Positions 17,228 through 26,122 are shown, counted from the stretch's first letter. The stretch is DNA of 64,000 bases from Hymenobacter gelipurpurascens (GCF_900187375.1 NZ_FYEW01000002.1:1-64000); one strand, 5' to 3'. Notes: generated by a model not told the origin, from the letters alone. Program-made: numbers and translations.

Positions 17228-18877
17228 ATGAAGCTAACGCTACTACTAGTCTTATGGCTTGGCTTGGCCTTGCCAGCCGCCAGCCAAGTACTACCTACTT
17301 CCTTCTCAGATTCCAATCTGCCAATTGTCTTGATTGACACTGACGGAAGTACGATTGTGGATGACCCAAAGATTATGGCTCGAATGCGCATTATTGACCG
17401 GGGCGCCGGTCAGCGTAACTCGATCAGTGATAGTCCCAACCAGTATAAAGGACTGATTGGAATAGAACTTCGAGGTTCTTCATCACAATGGATGCCCAAG
17501 AAGAGCTATGGCCTGGAAACGCTTACCCACGAGGGTGCCGAACTTGACACTACGCTGCTTGGTATGCCAGCCGAACATGATTGGGTGTTAACAGCCAATT
17601 ATGCCGACAAAACGCTATTGCGCAACACCTTTACTTACACAATAGCGTCGGAGCTAGGCCAGTATGCAAGCCGCAACCACTACTGTGAGTTGGTACTCAA
17701 TGGCGAGTATCAGGGGGTATATGTGCTGGGCGAAAAAATCAAGCGTGGCAGCAAGCGGGTGAATATCAGCAAGCTAAAAAGTACTGACGTGAGTGGCGAT
17801 GCCGTTACAGGAGGCTACTTATTGAAGCTGGATAAACTTACTGGTGAACCTGCCGGAGGCTTCCTGTCCAAGCATACAGATACTAACCAACCTGATTACA
17901 ACAACAAATATATTCAGATAGAGTACCCGAAGCCTAAAGACTTGGCTCCCGCACAGCTCGACTATATATCTGCTTATGTCGATAGCTTTGAGGTAGCCCT
18001 AGCCGGACCGGACTTTGCTGATCCTGAGATAGGATACCGTCGCTACCTGGATGTCAAATCGTTCATTGATTACTTCCTTCTCACTGAGCTGAGCCGGAAT
18101 GTCGATGGTTTTGAGTACAGCACGTTCTTCTACAAAGAGCGCCGAAGCAAAGGCGGCAAATTGGTCATGGGCCCTGTCTGGGACTATGATTTAGCTTGGA
18201 GAAACGCTGGCTACGCTGACGCTTTCTTACCGCACGGCTGGCAGTTCACATACGCCAACGGACTTTGGAGTACAGGCACTTTCTGGCGCACCCGCCTTCT
18301 TCAGGACCCGGCATTTGCTAAGGAAATGAACGAACGTTGGAAAGTATTGCGCAATACCACGCTTGCCGAAGACCACTTATTGCATCTGATTGATTCTACG
18401 GCTACGCTATTGAGTGAAAGCCAGCAACGAAATTTTCAGACGTGGCCAATCATGGGTCAATATGTATGGCCTAATCCTATGCCAATTCCGGCCACATACA
18501 CTGATGAAATCGACACGTTCAAGCAGTGGATGCATAACCGCCTGCAATGGATGGATGCCAATATGCCTGGCCATACGAACCCGAACGTAACGGCTACTCA
18601 ATCGGTGCAGGCTTTTACCAGCCTGGCAGCATATCCAGTACCCTTTACTAACCACCTGACCGTTACGTACCAACAGCGGGTGGCCGGCCCTGTGCTGTTA
18701 GAGGTGATTTCGCCTTTAGGTAGAGTTGCAATTCGTCAGCAACTACCTAAACAAACTGCCGGCCTGCAAACCACCGTTATGCCAGATATGAGTCAGTTAG
18801 CTACCGGTTTCTATTTGCTTCGTCTTACCTCTCCAGCTGGTACTCAAACAGTACGCGTGCAGAAATACAGTTACTAA
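17228..18877 (+). CDS. Secreted CotH kinase-family protein with T9SS sorting domain
   Basis: A 549-residue exported protein. After a signal peptide (cleavage near AASQ) comes the CotH domain with IELRGSSSQWMPKKSYGLE, GEYQGVYVLGEKIKRG and MGPVWDYDLAWRN, which are the ATP and metal-binding segments of these atypical extracellular kinases. A C-terminal T9SS sorting domain follows from about 460 (AYPVPFTNHLTVTY ... GFYLLRLTSPAG). The ATG at 17228 is preferred over a TTG nine codons upstream because it begins the signal peptide. Its targets are not known. Confidence 0.88.
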   Translation: MKLTLLLVLWLGLALPAASQVLPTSFSDSNLPIVLIDTDGSTIVDDPKIMARMRIIDRGAGQRNSISDSPNQYKGLIGIELRGSSSQWMPKKSYGLETLTHEGAELDTTLLGMPAEHDWVLTANYADKTLLRNTFTYTIASELGQYASRNHYCELVLNGEYQGVYVLGEKIKRGSKRVNISKLKSTDVSGDAVTGGYLLKLDKLTGEPAGGFLSKHTDTNQPDYNNKYIQIEYPKPKDLAPAQLDYISAYVDSFEVALAGPDFADPEIGYRRYLDVKSFIDYFLLTELSRNVDGFEYSTFFYKERRSKGGKLVMGPVWDYDLAWRNAGYADAFLPHGWQFTYANGLWSTGTFWRTRLLQDPAFAKEMNERWKVLRNTTLAEDHLLHLIDSTATLLSESQQRNFQTWPIMGQYVWPNPMPIPATYTDEIDTFKQWMHNRLQWMDANMPGHTNPNVTATQSVQAFTSLAAYPVPFTNHLTVTYQQRVAGPVLLEVISPLGRVAIRQQLPKQTAGLQTTVMPDMSQLATGFYLLRLTSPAGTQTVRVQKYSY

Positions 18878-18883
18878 TTTTTC

Positions 18884-18956
18884 AAGCTAAACCCACAACG
18901 TGCAACGGCCCCGCTACCTGAGGTAGCGGGGCCGTTGCACGTTGTGGGTTTAGCTT
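18884..18956. terminator. 73-bp near-loopless palindrome
   Basis: Perfect 36-base arms (18884-18919, 18921-18956) around a single unpaired G. It starts eight bases after the CotH-like stop and ends on the stop codon of the convergent small gene, so it can serve both. Confidence 0.8.
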
Positions 18957-19239
18957 AAGCCGCTATTTCGCCAGATGGATACATGGGCCGAACGGTTTGT
19001 TCCTCCTCCTGGGGTAGCGGAAGCATGGCAGGTGCGGGGAAAGGCACCGCTGTAGCAGTGTTATGACGGCGCAGTGCGCGCATTAATAAATATTTGTACT
19101 TCTCTGCGTCGGCTAGGGCAGCTTCCACGGCTTGAACGGCGTCGGCGTAGGCCACAACAGGCACCGATTCTGCTGCTTCCCCGGTTGGGTATGTCAGTTC
19201 GAAAACCGGGCAAATCAGGTATTCAGCAGGTGTTTTCAT
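18955..19239 (-). CDS. Small protein of unknown function
   Basis: A 94-residue product with an ATG start. It has a central helical part rich in Ala and charged residues (YADAVQAVEAALADAEKYKY) followed by a proline- and acid-rich tail, with no signal peptide or membrane segment. I do not recognise a family. Support comes from a -7 box at 19277-19284 in the right orientation and a convergent palindrome placed exactly at its stop codon. Confidence 0.6.
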   Translation of the reverse strand: MKTPAEYLICPVFELTYPTGEAAESVPVVAYADAVQAVEAALADAEKYKYLLMRALRRHNTATAVPFPAPAMLPLPQEEEQTVRPMYPSGEIAA

Positions 19240-19276
19240 GACAGAAGAATAAGACAGTAAGTCGTAAGAAAGTTAT

Positions 19277-19284
19277 CAAAAGTA
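19277..19284 (-). promoter_or_regulatory. -7 box of the 94-residue gene
   Basis: Minus strand TACTTTTG fits TAnnTTTG about 37 bases before the ATG; no clear -33 element. Confidence 0.4.
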
Positions 19285-19369
19285 AAACGTCTTTGACCTT
19301 ACTTTCATTCAGATTTACGCACCTTTTTATTGACTTTTTATCATAAAATCCTCACTCCTCAACACCGCT

Positions 19370-20377
19370 TTAGGAGGCTTTTATCTGCAGCACCAGCTTG
19401 CCAAACTGCAGCCCATCGGCCATACGTTTCATGGCGGCCTCTCCTTCACTCAGCGGCAGCACTTCGTCTACAACGGGCACTAACTGGTATTTCTCAAAGA
19501 GCGCTACCATCGCGTTAAAATCCTGCTCCGTTCCCATGGTAGAGCCCAGAATAGAGAGTTGCTTCCAGAAGATTTTGGCGGGTGGCACATCCTGCATGGC
19601 ACCGGCAGTGCCACCGAAGAATACGATGCGACCACCGGGGGCAGCTGCATCCAGCAGGTCGCCGAAGCCGGGGCCTACAGCGCTATCAATTATCACCTGG
19701 AAAGGCCCACCGGCACGCTTGGTAAGCTCAGAGGCCCATTTCTCGGCTTTGTAGCTGATACCGCCTTTGGCACCTAGGGCAATTGCCTTCTCGATTTTCT
19801 GCTCCGAGCCGGACGTCACCCACACCTCGGCTCCAATAGCAACGGCCATTTGCAGAGCCAACAGCGCCACTCCACCCCCAATCCCCGTGATAAGCACCCG
19901 CTCGCCGGGCTGTAGGCCAGCCCGCGTGAAAGCAGCCCGGTAGGCCGTTACGCCGCCCAAAGGTAAGGCCGCCGCCTGCTCGAATGATAGATGTGCTGGT
20001 TTAGGCTGGACGTATTGCGCCCCTACGCATACGTACTCGGAGAAGGTGCCTTGGTGGGGCAGGCCTAGAATGGTAAACTCCCGGGCCTGAGCAGCCGGAT
20101 CAGAGCCCCAGTCATGCCCGGGGTTGATAACGACTGCCTGGCCGCGCAGTTCGGCTGGCGCCCCCTCTCCTACCTCCACTACTATTCCTGCTCCATCGGA
20201 ACCCAGAATGGCCGGGAATTTAAGTCCGGCATACTGGCCCTTCTGTATCCATACGTCGCGGTGGTTGAGGGCGGCGGCATGGAGCTGCACCAGCACCTGA
20301 CCGGGACCGGGTTGTGGAGTAGGAACTTCCTGAAGCTTGAGTGGCTGGCTGATGCCTTCTAGAACAAGTGCTTGCAT
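19370..20377 (-). CDS. Zinc-type alcohol dehydrogenase-like / quinone oxidoreductase
   Basis: A 335-residue medium-chain dehydrogenase/reductase. The N-terminal GroES-like part has ALNHRDVWIQKGQY and LGSDGAGIVVEVG; the Rossmann part has LITGIGGGVALLALQMA and an NADPH-type TSGSEQK segment. The typical structural-zinc cysteine quartet is absent, which favours an NADPH:quinone reductase-like enzyme. Substrate unknown. It stands alone, leftward, upstream of nothing co-directional within 100 bases except the DCC gene. Confidence 0.88.
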   Translation of the reverse strand: MQALVLEGISQPLKLQEVPTPQPGPGQVLVQLHAAALNHRDVWIQKGQYAGLKFPAILGSDGAGIVVEVGEGAPAELRGQAVVINPGHDWGSDPAAQAREFTILGLPHQGTFSEYVCVGAQYVQPKPAHLSFEQAAALPLGGVTAYRAAFTRAGLQPGERVLITGIGGGVALLALQMAVAIGAEVWVTSGSEQKIEKAIALGAKGGISYKAEKWASELTKRAGGPFQVIIDSAVGPGFGDLLDAAAPGGRIVFFGGTAGAMQDVPPAKIFWKQLSILGSTMGTEQDFNAMVALFEKYQLVPVVDEVLPLSEGEAAMKRMADGLQFGKLVLQIKAS

Positions 20378-20494
20378 AGGTAGTATGGATGAACAGGCGG
20401 GCCCAAGGCCGCCTGGAGTGAATGCAGAAGAATTGGGTGTGCCAAAGTAGCAACAACTACTCCGTAGGCCAGTAGGTTTACCTTAGGCAGCGCC

Positions 20495-20899
20495 TTACAG
20501 AAAACGCTGACGCAAGGCTGGAGTGGGAAGCAAACATGACTCCTGCTGACCAAACCACCGGTACCGGTTTCGGGCTACTAAGCGGTAGGCTGCGTCGCGC
20601 ACGAAACGCGGAAGCACACGAGCCATGTAGAGCAGGCGCCACCCCCCGTTCAGATGCCGAAAAATGCGCAGTACAGCTGTGGAATACGCGTAGGCCTGTC
20701 CGTTTTCCAACAGGATAACCGTCTCCGGAGTGATGGTGGGAGTCAGCCCGTGCTGGGCTAGCAATGCGCGCCCGGTATCAGATTGCAGCGAGGCAAACTG
20801 AAAATATTGGTTTGGGTCGCGGCCAATTACGAATTGCACGAAGCCACTACATAAGTTGCAGACACCATCGAAGAGAATAGTAGCAGAGCGGGGAGGCAT
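20495..20899 (-). CDS. DCC-family thiol-disulfide oxidoreductase-like protein (DUF393)
   Basis: A 134-residue protein of the DUF393/YuxK family. The signature DGVCNLC near residue 11-17 gives a CxxC redox pair, with FASLQSDTGRALL and YAYSTAVLRIFRHLNGGWRLL following the family pattern. Function is not established. Members are often encoded beside or fused to HTTM membrane proteins, and one such gene lies about 1 kb away at 21915-23438. Confidence 0.88.
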   Translation of the reverse strand: MPPRSATILFDGVCNLCSGFVQFVIGRDPNQYFQFASLQSDTGRALLAQHGLTPTITPETVILLENGQAYAYSTAVLRIFRHLNGGWRLLYMARVLPRFVRDAAYRLVARNRYRWFGQQESCLLPTPALRQRFL

Positions 20900-21457
20900 A
20901 TAGGGAGTTCTGATGATGTGGATGCAGCACCCGTCAGCTTACGTGCCTGGCAAAGACACGTTAGAAACAAATTCGAGGGCTGGATGTCGGGGGAGACTAG
21001 CGTAACGCTGTTGGTTAATGGCAAGACGCATGAAGGGCATACTTCTATGGCGGCCTTCACAAGGCTTTGCTACGTATTTATCACCTATATAAGTACGTAG
21101 CAAAATACCGTATTAATTCGCTGCCGGCTTTTGGTATAAAGGCCTGCGCCTACTCGTATAGCAGAGGGCTAATCTGCTTAACCGATCCTTTCTGCGCTAT
21201 GAAAAGAGTTGGCTGGCAACTGCTTCACAAAGCATTGTCAGCAGTTACTGCTGGAGCTGATGACGATAGTTCTGCGTCGTTTGGCACACCCAACAGTCTA
21301 CCACATTTCGTCTGGTATCAGCGAAATGCTTTCACCAAGGGCTATCTGCTTTCTCACTACCCCGGCTTTGGGCTGGGGCATGAGGCGGCGCCTAGCTACT
21401 GTTCTTTTCTTCCACTACTAGGCCTCTTCTGCAAGAGCCTATTTATTTTGATTGCCT
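20900..21457. other. 558-base stretch without a convincing gene
   Basis: Open frames here have poor composition and no recognisable motif. The only structure seen is a hairpin with 11-base perfect arms (TTTGCTACGTA at 21066-21076 and its complement at 21094-21104). Confidence 0.5.
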
Positions 21458-21808
21458 ATGAAAACGAAACGCATGTATGTACTGATGGCGCTGTTTGGCA
21501 CCGCGCTTTCCTTGGGCGCCTGTAGCAAAACCAGCACCGATGACAACGCCGACCAAAATGGAGCCGGAGTTTCAGACGGCGCATCCAGCGGCAGTACCTC
21601 TATGGACACTACCTCGAATACCGAACCTACCATGATGAGTGACGGTACCGATGGTAGCAGCGGAGGCGGAACGGCCGGCGCTAATGGCAGCAGTATGTCG
21701 GGCAGCGGCACCACAGGCAGCACTTCCGGCGCTGGCACTACTACGGGCTCGGGAGGCACTACAGGCTCAACCACATCGGGTACAACCAGCGGTAGCACTA
21801 CCCGTTAA
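21458..21808 (+). CDS. Gly/Ser/Thr-rich lipoprotein of unknown function
   Basis: A 116-residue exported lipoprotein with signal peptide and lipobox SLGAC. The mature part is almost entirely Gly, Ser, Thr, Asp and Ala in irregular short repeats, with no predicted folded domain; it may be a flexible surface or stalk protein. The ATG at 21458 starts the signal peptide. Two hairpins follow, at 21808-21837 and 21841-21888. It is not clearly linked to the HTTM gene downstream. Confidence 0.75.
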   Translation: MKTKRMYVLMALFGTALSLGACSKTSTDDNADQNGAGVSDGASSGSTSMDTTSNTEPTMMSDGTDGSSGGGTAGANGSSMSGSGTTGSTSGAGTTTGSGGTTGSTTSGTTSGSTTR

Positions 21809-21840
21809 GCTATCCAGGAAGAACACCTCGGATAGCTCAG

Positions 21841-21888
21841 AAGGCGGAAAGGCCAACCAAGAGTAATGGGTGCCTTTCCGCCTTTTTG
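21841..21888 (+). terminator. Terminator after the Gly/Ser/Thr-rich lipoprotein gene
   Basis: AAGGCGGAAAGGC (21841-21853) and GCCTTTCCGCCTT (21872-21884) pair perfectly and are followed by T residues. A second hairpin (AGCTATCC/GGATAGCT) lies just before it. Confidence 0.8.
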
Positions 21889-21914
21889 TGTATCACTGCT
21901 CCATCTGGTACGGC

Positions 21915-23438
21915 ATGCTCCGGTTCCTCGCGCTTATTCGAAGTCCGTTTGTTCTTGATTTACGTGCCTTAGCACTTCTAAGAGCGGCAGTTGCTGCGGT
22001 TATTCTGCTTGATCTGGGTATCCGGGCTACCGACCTGGAAGCGCACTACTCCAATATGGGAGTGCTGCCGCTTTCTGTGCTCTACGATAAGCTGTGGAAC
22101 CCCTACCAGTTTTCGCTGCACAACACCAGTGGCCTATGGCAGGTGCAGGCGCTCATTTTTCTGGTGGCCGCGGCCGCGGCAGTTTCGCTGCTGCTAGGCC
22201 ACCGCACGCGCCTATCCACGTTTATTTCGTGGGTGCTGTTGATTTCGGTGCAGAACAGAAACCCCATGATTGTGCAGGGCGGCGACGACCTGCTGCGGAT
22301 GCTGTTGTTCTGGGGGTTGTTTCTGCCGTGGGGCCGGGTGTACTCTGTTGATGCCCGCAAGCAGCCGGCTCCGGCGGAGCTTTCCTACTTTAGTGCGGCT
22401 ACAGTGGCCTACATCGTGCAAATAGCGCTGGTGTATTGGTGTACGGCCTTGCTCAAGAGCAGCCCCGAGTGGAACCGCGACGGTACCGCCCTTTACTACG
22501 CCCTCAGCCTAGACCAAGTGCTGATGCCCGGCGGACGCTTCTTGTACCAGTTTCCGGCGGCTATGCGCTTTCTCACGCTGGCCACTTACTACACCGAGAT
22601 GCTGCTGCCTTTCGTGTTGTTCATTCCGTTCCGCGTGCCGTGGTGGCGGCTGCTGTTTGTGTTCATCATCTACGGCTTTCACTTGGGCATCAGCCTGACG
22701 CTGTTCGTAGGCCTGTTTTTCCTAATCAACATGGCTTCTGTGCTGGGCCTGCTGCCTCCCGTTGCGCTAGACTGGCTGGAGAAGCGCGTAGTGCCTCGGG
22801 CACGCCAGCTCGGTCCCCGCGTGGCCGCCCGGCTTGCCCCTCTGCAGCCCCGATGGGTGGCCTGGCGCCAGTGCATAGGCCTACGCATAGAAACCTCCTG
22901 GACGCTATCGGGTGGGCTACGCCGATTGCTGCGCCAGGTGCGTGAGGGCGTAGTGGTAGGTGTGCTTCTGTATGTCTGCTGGTGGAACCTTGATTCTATT
23001 GTGATTCCGCGCTATACCATGTCAGACCCTATGCGCTGGCTTGGGTACCTGGTGCGCGTAGATCAGCACTGGGGCATGTTTGCACCCTCCGTTTTCAAGG
23101 ATGATGGCTGGTATATTCTGAATGGCACCACCACCACCGGGCAGCACCTGGACCTGAACCGTGGCGGCGCCCCGCTTACCTACACCAAGCCGGCTTCGGT
23201 GGTGTCGCTTTTCAAAAATGACCGCTGGCGCAAGTACTCCGAGAACTATTTGTTCGTAAACAACGCCTACATGCGCCCCTATTACTGCAACTACCTGTTG
23301 CGCATCTGGCACGAAAACCCGCACCATCCGCCCCTAAAGCAGCTGGAAGTTATTTACATGAAAGAAGTAACGCAGCCCAACTATCAGCCCGTGACACCTA
23401 CGCGGGAAGTACTGTGCAGCTGCGCTCCCACTCCTTAA
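21915..23438 (+). CDS. HTTM-domain membrane protein (vitamin K-dependent carboxylase-like)
   Basis: A 507-residue polytopic membrane protein of the HTTM family, the bacterial relatives of vitamin K-dependent gamma-carboxylase. The early block IRATDLEAHYSNMGVLP, the NRNPMIVQGGDDLLRMLLFWGLFLPWG segment (given here as two joined motifs), and YWCTALLKSSPEWNRDGTA fit the family; Lys181 aligns in my reading with the catalytic lysine of the carboxylase. A soluble C-terminal part of about 150 residues follows the last membrane segments. The ATG at 21915 is chosen because the earlier frame overlaps a terminator. Bacterial function is unknown. Confidence 0.85.
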   Translation: MLRFLALIRSPFVLDLRALALLRAAVAAVILLDLGIRATDLEAHYSNMGVLPLSVLYDKLWNPYQFSLHNTSGLWQVQALIFLVAAAAAVSLLLGHRTRLSTFISWVLLISVQNRNPMIVQGGDDLLRMLLFWGLFLPWGRVYSVDARKQPAPAELSYFSAATVAYIVQIALVYWCTALLKSSPEWNRDGTALYYALSLDQVLMPGGRFLYQFPAAMRFLTLATYYTEMLLPFVLFIPFRVPWWRLLFVFIIYGFHLGISLTLFVGLFFLINMASVLGLLPPVALDWLEKRVVPRARQLGPRVAARLAPLQPRWVAWRQCIGLRIETSWTLSGGLRRLLRQVREGVVVGVLLYVCWWNLDSIVIPRYTMSDPMRWLGYLVRVDQHWGMFAPSVFKDDGWYILNGTTTTGQHLDLNRGGAPLTYTKPASVVSLFKNDRWRKYSENYLFVNNAYMRPYYCNYLLRIWHENPHHPPLKQLEVIYMKEVTQPNYQPVTPTREVLCSCAPTP

Positions 23439-23492
23439 GCTCTCCTCTCCGAAAACAACTTAGCTCTCGTTTCTCACTTAATCCGTCGTTTC

Positions 23493-24452
23493 ATGTCAAC
23501 CAAAGCTAACCGCTCCAATACGCCCGCGTTGTTCCATGTGGAGCCCGGCATCTGGGGCTTGCGCAATGTGTTCGTAAACCTGTTTTACGTGCGCCACCCC
23601 GAAACCCCCACCGACCCCTGGGTACTGATAGATGCCGGCCTGCCCGGCTCCGGCCCCAAGCTGCATAGCCATGCGGAAGAACTGTTTGGGGAGAATAACC
23701 CGCCCGCCGCTATCCTACTGACGCATGGCCACTTCGACCATGTGGGTGGCCTACACTACCTACTGGAGCAGTGGCCCGATGTGCCTGTGTATGCGCACCC
23801 GCTGGAACTGCCCTACCTCACGGGCCTTTCCTCCTACCCACCCCCAGACCCCACGGTGGGCGGCGGAGCCATGGCGGCCCTGTCTTTCCTGTACCCTAGC
23901 AGCCCCGTTGACCTGGGCGACCGGGTGAAGCCCTTACCCGAAGATGGCACAGTGCCTGAGCTACAGGGATGGCGCTGGATATTTACGCCGGGCCATGCGC
24001 CGGGCCACGTTTCCTTTTTCCGGGAACACGACAGCGTATTGCTGGCCGGCGACGCCTTCGTAACCACCAAGCAGGAATCGGCGCTGTCGGTGTGGGTACA
24101 GAAGCAGGAAGTACACGGCCCACCCGCCTACTTCACCCCCGATTGGCAGCTCGCGCGGCAATCGGTGGAGCGGCTGGCAGGCCTACAGCCCCGAGTAGCG
24201 GCAACCGGCCACGGCATTCCGATGCGCGGTGACGAGCTAAGCAAGCAGCTTTCCGATTTAGTGGAACACTTTGATGAGAAGGCTGTACCCATGCACGGCC
24301 GCTACGTAGGCCACCCCGCCCAAACCGATGAGACGGGGGTGCAGTCGGTGCCTCCGCCGGTGTTGCCTACTGTGCCGCTTTGGCTGATAGGCGCTGGTCT
24401 GGCGCTGGCAGGTGGCTTACTTTGGGCCACCAGAAGCAAGGACCGCGACTAA
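23493..24452 (+). CDS. MBL-fold metallohydrolase with C-terminal membrane anchor
   Basis: A 319-residue metallo-beta-lactamase-fold hydrolase. The metal site motif THGHFDHVGG, the later GHAPGHVSF, LLAGDAF and a final His (ATGHGIPMRG) are all present. Unusually, it ends with a hydrophobic segment (about 294-313) and basic tail, so it is probably tail-anchored in the inner membrane with the catalytic domain in the cytoplasm. There is no signal peptide. It lies 54 bases after the HTTM gene and may be co-transcribed. Substrate unknown. Confidence 0.88.
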   Translation: MSTKANRSNTPALFHVEPGIWGLRNVFVNLFYVRHPETPTDPWVLIDAGLPGSGPKLHSHAEELFGENNPPAAILLTHGHFDHVGGLHYLLEQWPDVPVYAHPLELPYLTGLSSYPPPDPTVGGGAMAALSFLYPSSPVDLGDRVKPLPEDGTVPELQGWRWIFTPGHAPGHVSFFREHDSVLLAGDAFVTTKQESALSVWVQKQEVHGPPAYFTPDWQLARQSVERLAGLQPRVAATGHGIPMRGDELSKQLSDLVEHFDEKAVPMHGRYVGHPAQTDETGVQSVPPPVLPTVPLWLIGAGLALAGGLLWATRSKDRD

Positions 24453-24476
24453 CCACACTCCTCGTTTCTACCGTAC

Positions 24477-24535
24477 AAACAACGTATTTCGGCCACGCTT
24501 GCTACTCAGCAAAGCGTGGCCGAAATGCGTTGTTT
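24477..24535 (+). terminator. Long hairpin after the MBL gene
   Basis: 24-base arms (24477-24500, 24512-24535) with a single mismatch that can form a G-U pair, and a T-run at the end. Confidence 0.75.
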
Positions 24536-24542
24536 TCTTGCT

Positions 24543-24680
24543 ATGGCTTCTTCCTCCTCCAGACCACCTGCAGTAACCGGCACTACTTCTGTCCGTAGTC
24601 GCCTGGCGTCTTTGCGCTACCTAGGTCAGCGGAAATACTCCATTGATGAGCTGGCTGAACGAGTGCAGGAAATGCTGTAG
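24543..24680 (+). CDS. Possible 45-residue protein
   Basis: An ATG frame starting seven bases after the preceding hairpin and ending in TAG. The Ser/Pro-rich start is followed by a basic, then amphipathic stretch (RSRLASLRYLGQ, YSIDELAERVQEML) that looks like a real short helix pair. No family recognised, and no clear promoter lies between it and the hairpin, so it could be chance. Confidence 0.35.
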   Translation: MASSSSRPPAVTGTTSVRSRLASLRYLGQRKYSIDELAERVQEML

Positions 24681-24727
24681 GGCCAATAGCACCGGCCAGT
24701 GGAATGCATAACCAGACTACTACTGGC

Positions 24728-25489
24728 CTAGCGCGGCAATAAATCGCAGTACCAGAAACCGGTTGCGAAAGGGTCAGACTGCACGGCTTCGTCATCGGTA
24801 GGTGGGCACACGGAGGTGGTGCTGGCGGGGGCCTGGTAGGTGCGGCGCACTATTTCGCCTCGCTCAAAGGCAATGGGGTGGCTGAAATAAGGCGCATCGA
24901 AGACAAAGCTGTGGTACTCGCCGTTTTCGCCGCAGGAGTCTACACCGGGCGGGAGGTCGCGCAGAAACGCTTCGTCGAGTAGGCGGCCGCAGAAGCTTTG
25001 GTCGAGGTATTTCTCATTGACGCAGACTACCACCGCGCGGAACCCCAGCTGCAGGTATTCGCGGAGCAGTTCGCTGTTAGGCCGCTTCCAGAGCGGAAAA
25101 ACCGCCTTAAGGCCTATTTGTGCCAGCTGTTTCTCGCGGTATTGGCGCAGGTCTTCCAGGTAAATATCTCCGAACACGGCGTGCGTAATCCCCCGCGCTT
25201 GCAGCGGCGCCAGCGTAGCCCGCATTTGCTGCTCATACTCCGCCATATCGGGCATTTCTGGCAGCTCCAGCTTGGTAAGCGGCAAGCCTATGCGCTGGGC
25301 CTGCGCCTCCAGCAGCTCCACTCGCACGCCGTGCATAGATACGCGCTGGTAGTGCTTATTAACGCTGGTGAGCAAGTCCGTTAGGTGCAGCGCCGGGTTT
25401 TGCAGAGCGTGGTATAGCGCAAGTGCCGAGTCTTTGCCGCCGCTCCAGTTCATGAGGGTTGGGGCGGCGGCTGGTGAGGAGAAATCCAT
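24728..25489 (-). CDS. Diphthine-ammonia ligase-like ATP pyrophosphatase (Dph6 family)
   Basis: A 253-residue cytosolic enzyme of the adenine-nucleotide alpha-hydrolase superfamily. The PP-loop SGGKDSA (16-22) binds ATP, and GITHAVFGDIYLEDLR and the later GENGEYHSFVFDAP match the Dph6/MJ0570 family. Eukaryotic Dph6 makes diphthamide, but bacteria lack diphthamide, so the role here is unknown. The ATG at 25489 is preferred to a TTG two codons earlier. Confidence 0.88.
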   Translation of the reverse strand: MDFSSPAAAPTLMNWSGGKDSALALYHALQNPALHLTDLLTSVNKHYQRVSMHGVRVELLEAQAQRIGLPLTKLELPEMPDMAEYEQQMRATLAPLQARGITHAVFGDIYLEDLRQYREKQLAQIGLKAVFPLWKRPNSELLREYLQLGFRAVVVCVNEKYLDQSFCGRLLDEAFLRDLPPGVDSCGENGEYHSFVFDAPYFSHPIAFERGEIVRRTYQAPASTTSVCPPTDDEAVQSDPFATGFWYCDLLPR

Positions 25490-25726
25490 GCACAAACTTA
25501 CGGGTTCCGGCTCGATGCCATCTTATCCTGCGCATTCCGGAAGTGGCCTAAGGCACCCAAGAAAGCACGATTTATGCCACTTCCAATCTGAAAACGTAAC
25601 TGTTGGTGGCGGTGCTGCGTCTACTTAAGTATTCTTGCTTGCGTGCTTATCAGGCTCGCGCCTTTGCGGGACTAGGCCACTAGCAAGCACTTGCTTCAGC
25701 CCTCCACCTCACCTAGCCGATTCTTC

Positions 25727-26047
25727 ATGAAACGCCCTATTCTTTTACTGGCCCTGAGTGGCCTACTGACCACTTTCACGGCTTGCGACTACAACAATAC
25801 TCCCGGCAAAGACCCACAGGCCAGCCAGGACTTTACGCAGGCCCCCAAAGCCCGCGCCACCGAAACCAACCTCGATAGCATCAGTGGCGGTGATGAGGCC
25901 TACGAGCCCATCGGCAAAGGCTCCGCCGCCGACCAGAAAACCTCCGCCGATGCGGGGTTACAATCGTCGCCGAGCAACCCTACTTCCCCCACGAGCACCA
26001 TGCCGCAGAACAACACCGAAACTAAAAGCACTGTGCGCGAGGAATAA
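25727..26047 (+). CDS. Small lipoprotein of unknown function
   Basis: A 106-residue exported lipoprotein with signal peptide and lipobox TFTAC. The mature part is hydrophilic, rich in Ser, Thr, Asp, Pro and Gln, without a recognisable domain. It resembles the product at 21458-21808 in being a short, probably unfolded surface lipoprotein but is less repetitive. It is followed by an extended hairpin shared with the convergent gene. Confidence 0.75.
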   Translation: MKRPILLLALSGLLTTFTACDYNNTPGKDPQASQDFTQAPKARATETNLDSISGGDEAYEPIGKGSAADQKTSADAGLQSSPSNPTSPTSTMPQNNTETKSTVREE

Positions 26048-26055
26048 TCTGCTTA

Positions 26056-26122
26056 CAGCTCAACGCATAAAAAAAAAGCCCAACAGAACATCTGGCGGGC
26101 TTTTTCTTTATGCGTTGAGCTG
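26056..26122. terminator. Bidirectional terminator with extended stem
   Basis: Outer arms CAGCTCAACGCATA / TATGCGTTGAGCTG (26056-26069, 26109-26122) enclose an inner A-run, AGCCC / GGGCT stem and T-run. It lies between converging genes. Confidence 0.8.

Noticed and set aside
21067..21525. 152-residue frame ahead of the lipoprotein gene
   Set aside because: It overlaps a hairpin and the lipoprotein start, and its residues do not look like a folded protein.
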